A stretch of 64,000 bases of DNA, taken from positions 248,001-312,000 of the forward strand of contig NZ_JAHXBN010000018.1 in the NCBI RefSeq assembly GCF_019924045.1. The letters are read 5' to 3'. Numbering within the stretch: position 1 is the stretch's first letter; the number at the start of each line of letters is the position of its first letter. Both the position numbers and the translations under genes were made by a program. Positions 63,645 to 64,000 of the stretch are shown here, in pieces. This DNA is from Dyadobacter fermentans (lineage in GTDB: Bacteria > Bacteroidota > Bacteroidia > Cytophagales > Spirosomataceae). The notes below the pieces were generated by a model, which worked only from the letters and a program-made list of their open reading frames with translations, made no database searches and was not told the origin of the DNA.

Positions 63645-64000
63645 TTGAGGTGGTGGCACGACACTTTTTGCGGCGCGGCGGCAGTCTTCGCCTCGAAGAT
63701 GCTGTCCGTGCTCACGGCAATGTCGTTGACCGTGTTTTTGTACACCCAGGAGCCTATTTGCGTTACCACCTTTTCCATTAAAGGCAGGCCGTTGCTGGCC
63801 CGCAAATAGGCGTCGAGGTCGCCGCCAACGATGAAATAGGGAATCGGGGCCGCATTTTTTTGGGTTAATTTCCGGATGAAATCGCTCCCGCTGTCCATCT
63901 GTGCCAAAGTGTGCAGCACTTCCTTATTGCCCACTTTCAGCACGGACGATAAAAATCCCGTAACGGCGCCCACCTGCGGGGGAAACAACTTGGTACCCAG
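63596..64000 (-). CDS. Lipase-like alpha/beta hydrolase (partial, N-terminus outside window)
   Basis: C-terminal 134 codons of a gene that enters from the right edge; the frame is open to base 64000 and no credible start lies inside. The part seen fits the end of an alpha/beta hydrolase: beta strand IPYFIVGGDLDAYL (about 48 residues into the visible part), then WVYKNTVNDIAVSTDSIFEA, where the Asp of VNDIAV or TDS is in the position of the acid of the triad, and SCHHLNYFVIDES with a candidate catalytic His. The nucleophilic Ser would be in the missing half. It is convergent with and overlaps the STAND gene by 49 nt. A third component of the CHAT/STAND module is possible but unproven. Confidence 0.6.
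   Translation of the reverse strand: MGTKLFPPQVGAVTGFLSSVLKVGNKEVLHTLAQMDSGSDFIRKLTQKNAAPIPYFIVGGDLDAYLRASNGLPLMEKVVTQIGSWVYKNTVNDIAVSTDSIFEAKTAAAPQKVSCHHLNYFVIDESVNALARLL

Overview
The window comes from a Bacteroidota chromosome, most likely Cytophagales of the Dyadobacter/Spirosoma kind. This is inferred from a SusC/SusD pair, a hybrid two-component sensor, a type IX secretion sorting tail, a FecR/ECF-sigma pair, Bacteroidota-style promoters (TAnnTTTG) and G+C a little above 50% by eye. No rRNA, tRNA or CRISPR array was seen.

Left part (1-8.6 kb): a FecR-type anti-sigma factor (cut by the window edge) and its ECF sigma factor; a Tat-exported GH116-like glycosidase; a lipoprotein; a YcaQ-like winged-helix protein; then a 0.8-kb graveyard of gene fragments (RDD protein, unknown, TonB-receptor C-terminus) closed by a strong terminator. 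Next (8.6-21.3 kb): a large secreted T9SS protein, a bestrophin channel, an SMP-30-like lipoprotein or periplasmic protein, a CobW-type zinc GTPase behind two perfect tandem palindromes, a three-gene polysaccharide cluster (GT87, GT2, deacetylase), an FtsX/MacB permease, a Crp-like regulator and a VOC protein.

Centre (21.3-38.8 kb): a starch/alpha-glucan utilisation locus (susC, susD, susE-like, GH13 amylase, all on the minus strand), preceded by a membrane-bound AraC regulator that carries two periplasmic starch-binding-like modules, and by a divergently transcribed hybrid two-component sensor. A lipoprotein, a vanadium haloperoxidase/PAP2-like lipoprotein and a SAM methyltransferase follow.

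38.8-53.3 kb is a complete respiratory complex I operon, nuoA-B-CD-E-F-G-H-I-J-K-L-M-N, on the minus strand, with fused nuoCD and mostly overlapping or near-abutting genes. A CBS-domain protein lies just upstream.

Right part (53.9-64 kb) is accessory: a VOC protein, an unrecognised Tat-exported protein, a REP-like repeat cluster, a Phd/YoeB-type toxin-antitoxin pair, a membrane-dipeptidase homologue, a DUF1345 protein, and at the edge a CHAT protease gene followed 6 nt later by a membrane-anchored STAND NTPase with C-terminal TPRs, and a convergent lipase-like hydrolase gene that overlaps it. This last cluster looks like a bacterial NLR/caspase-like conflict or cell-death module and is the most interesting candidate in the window.
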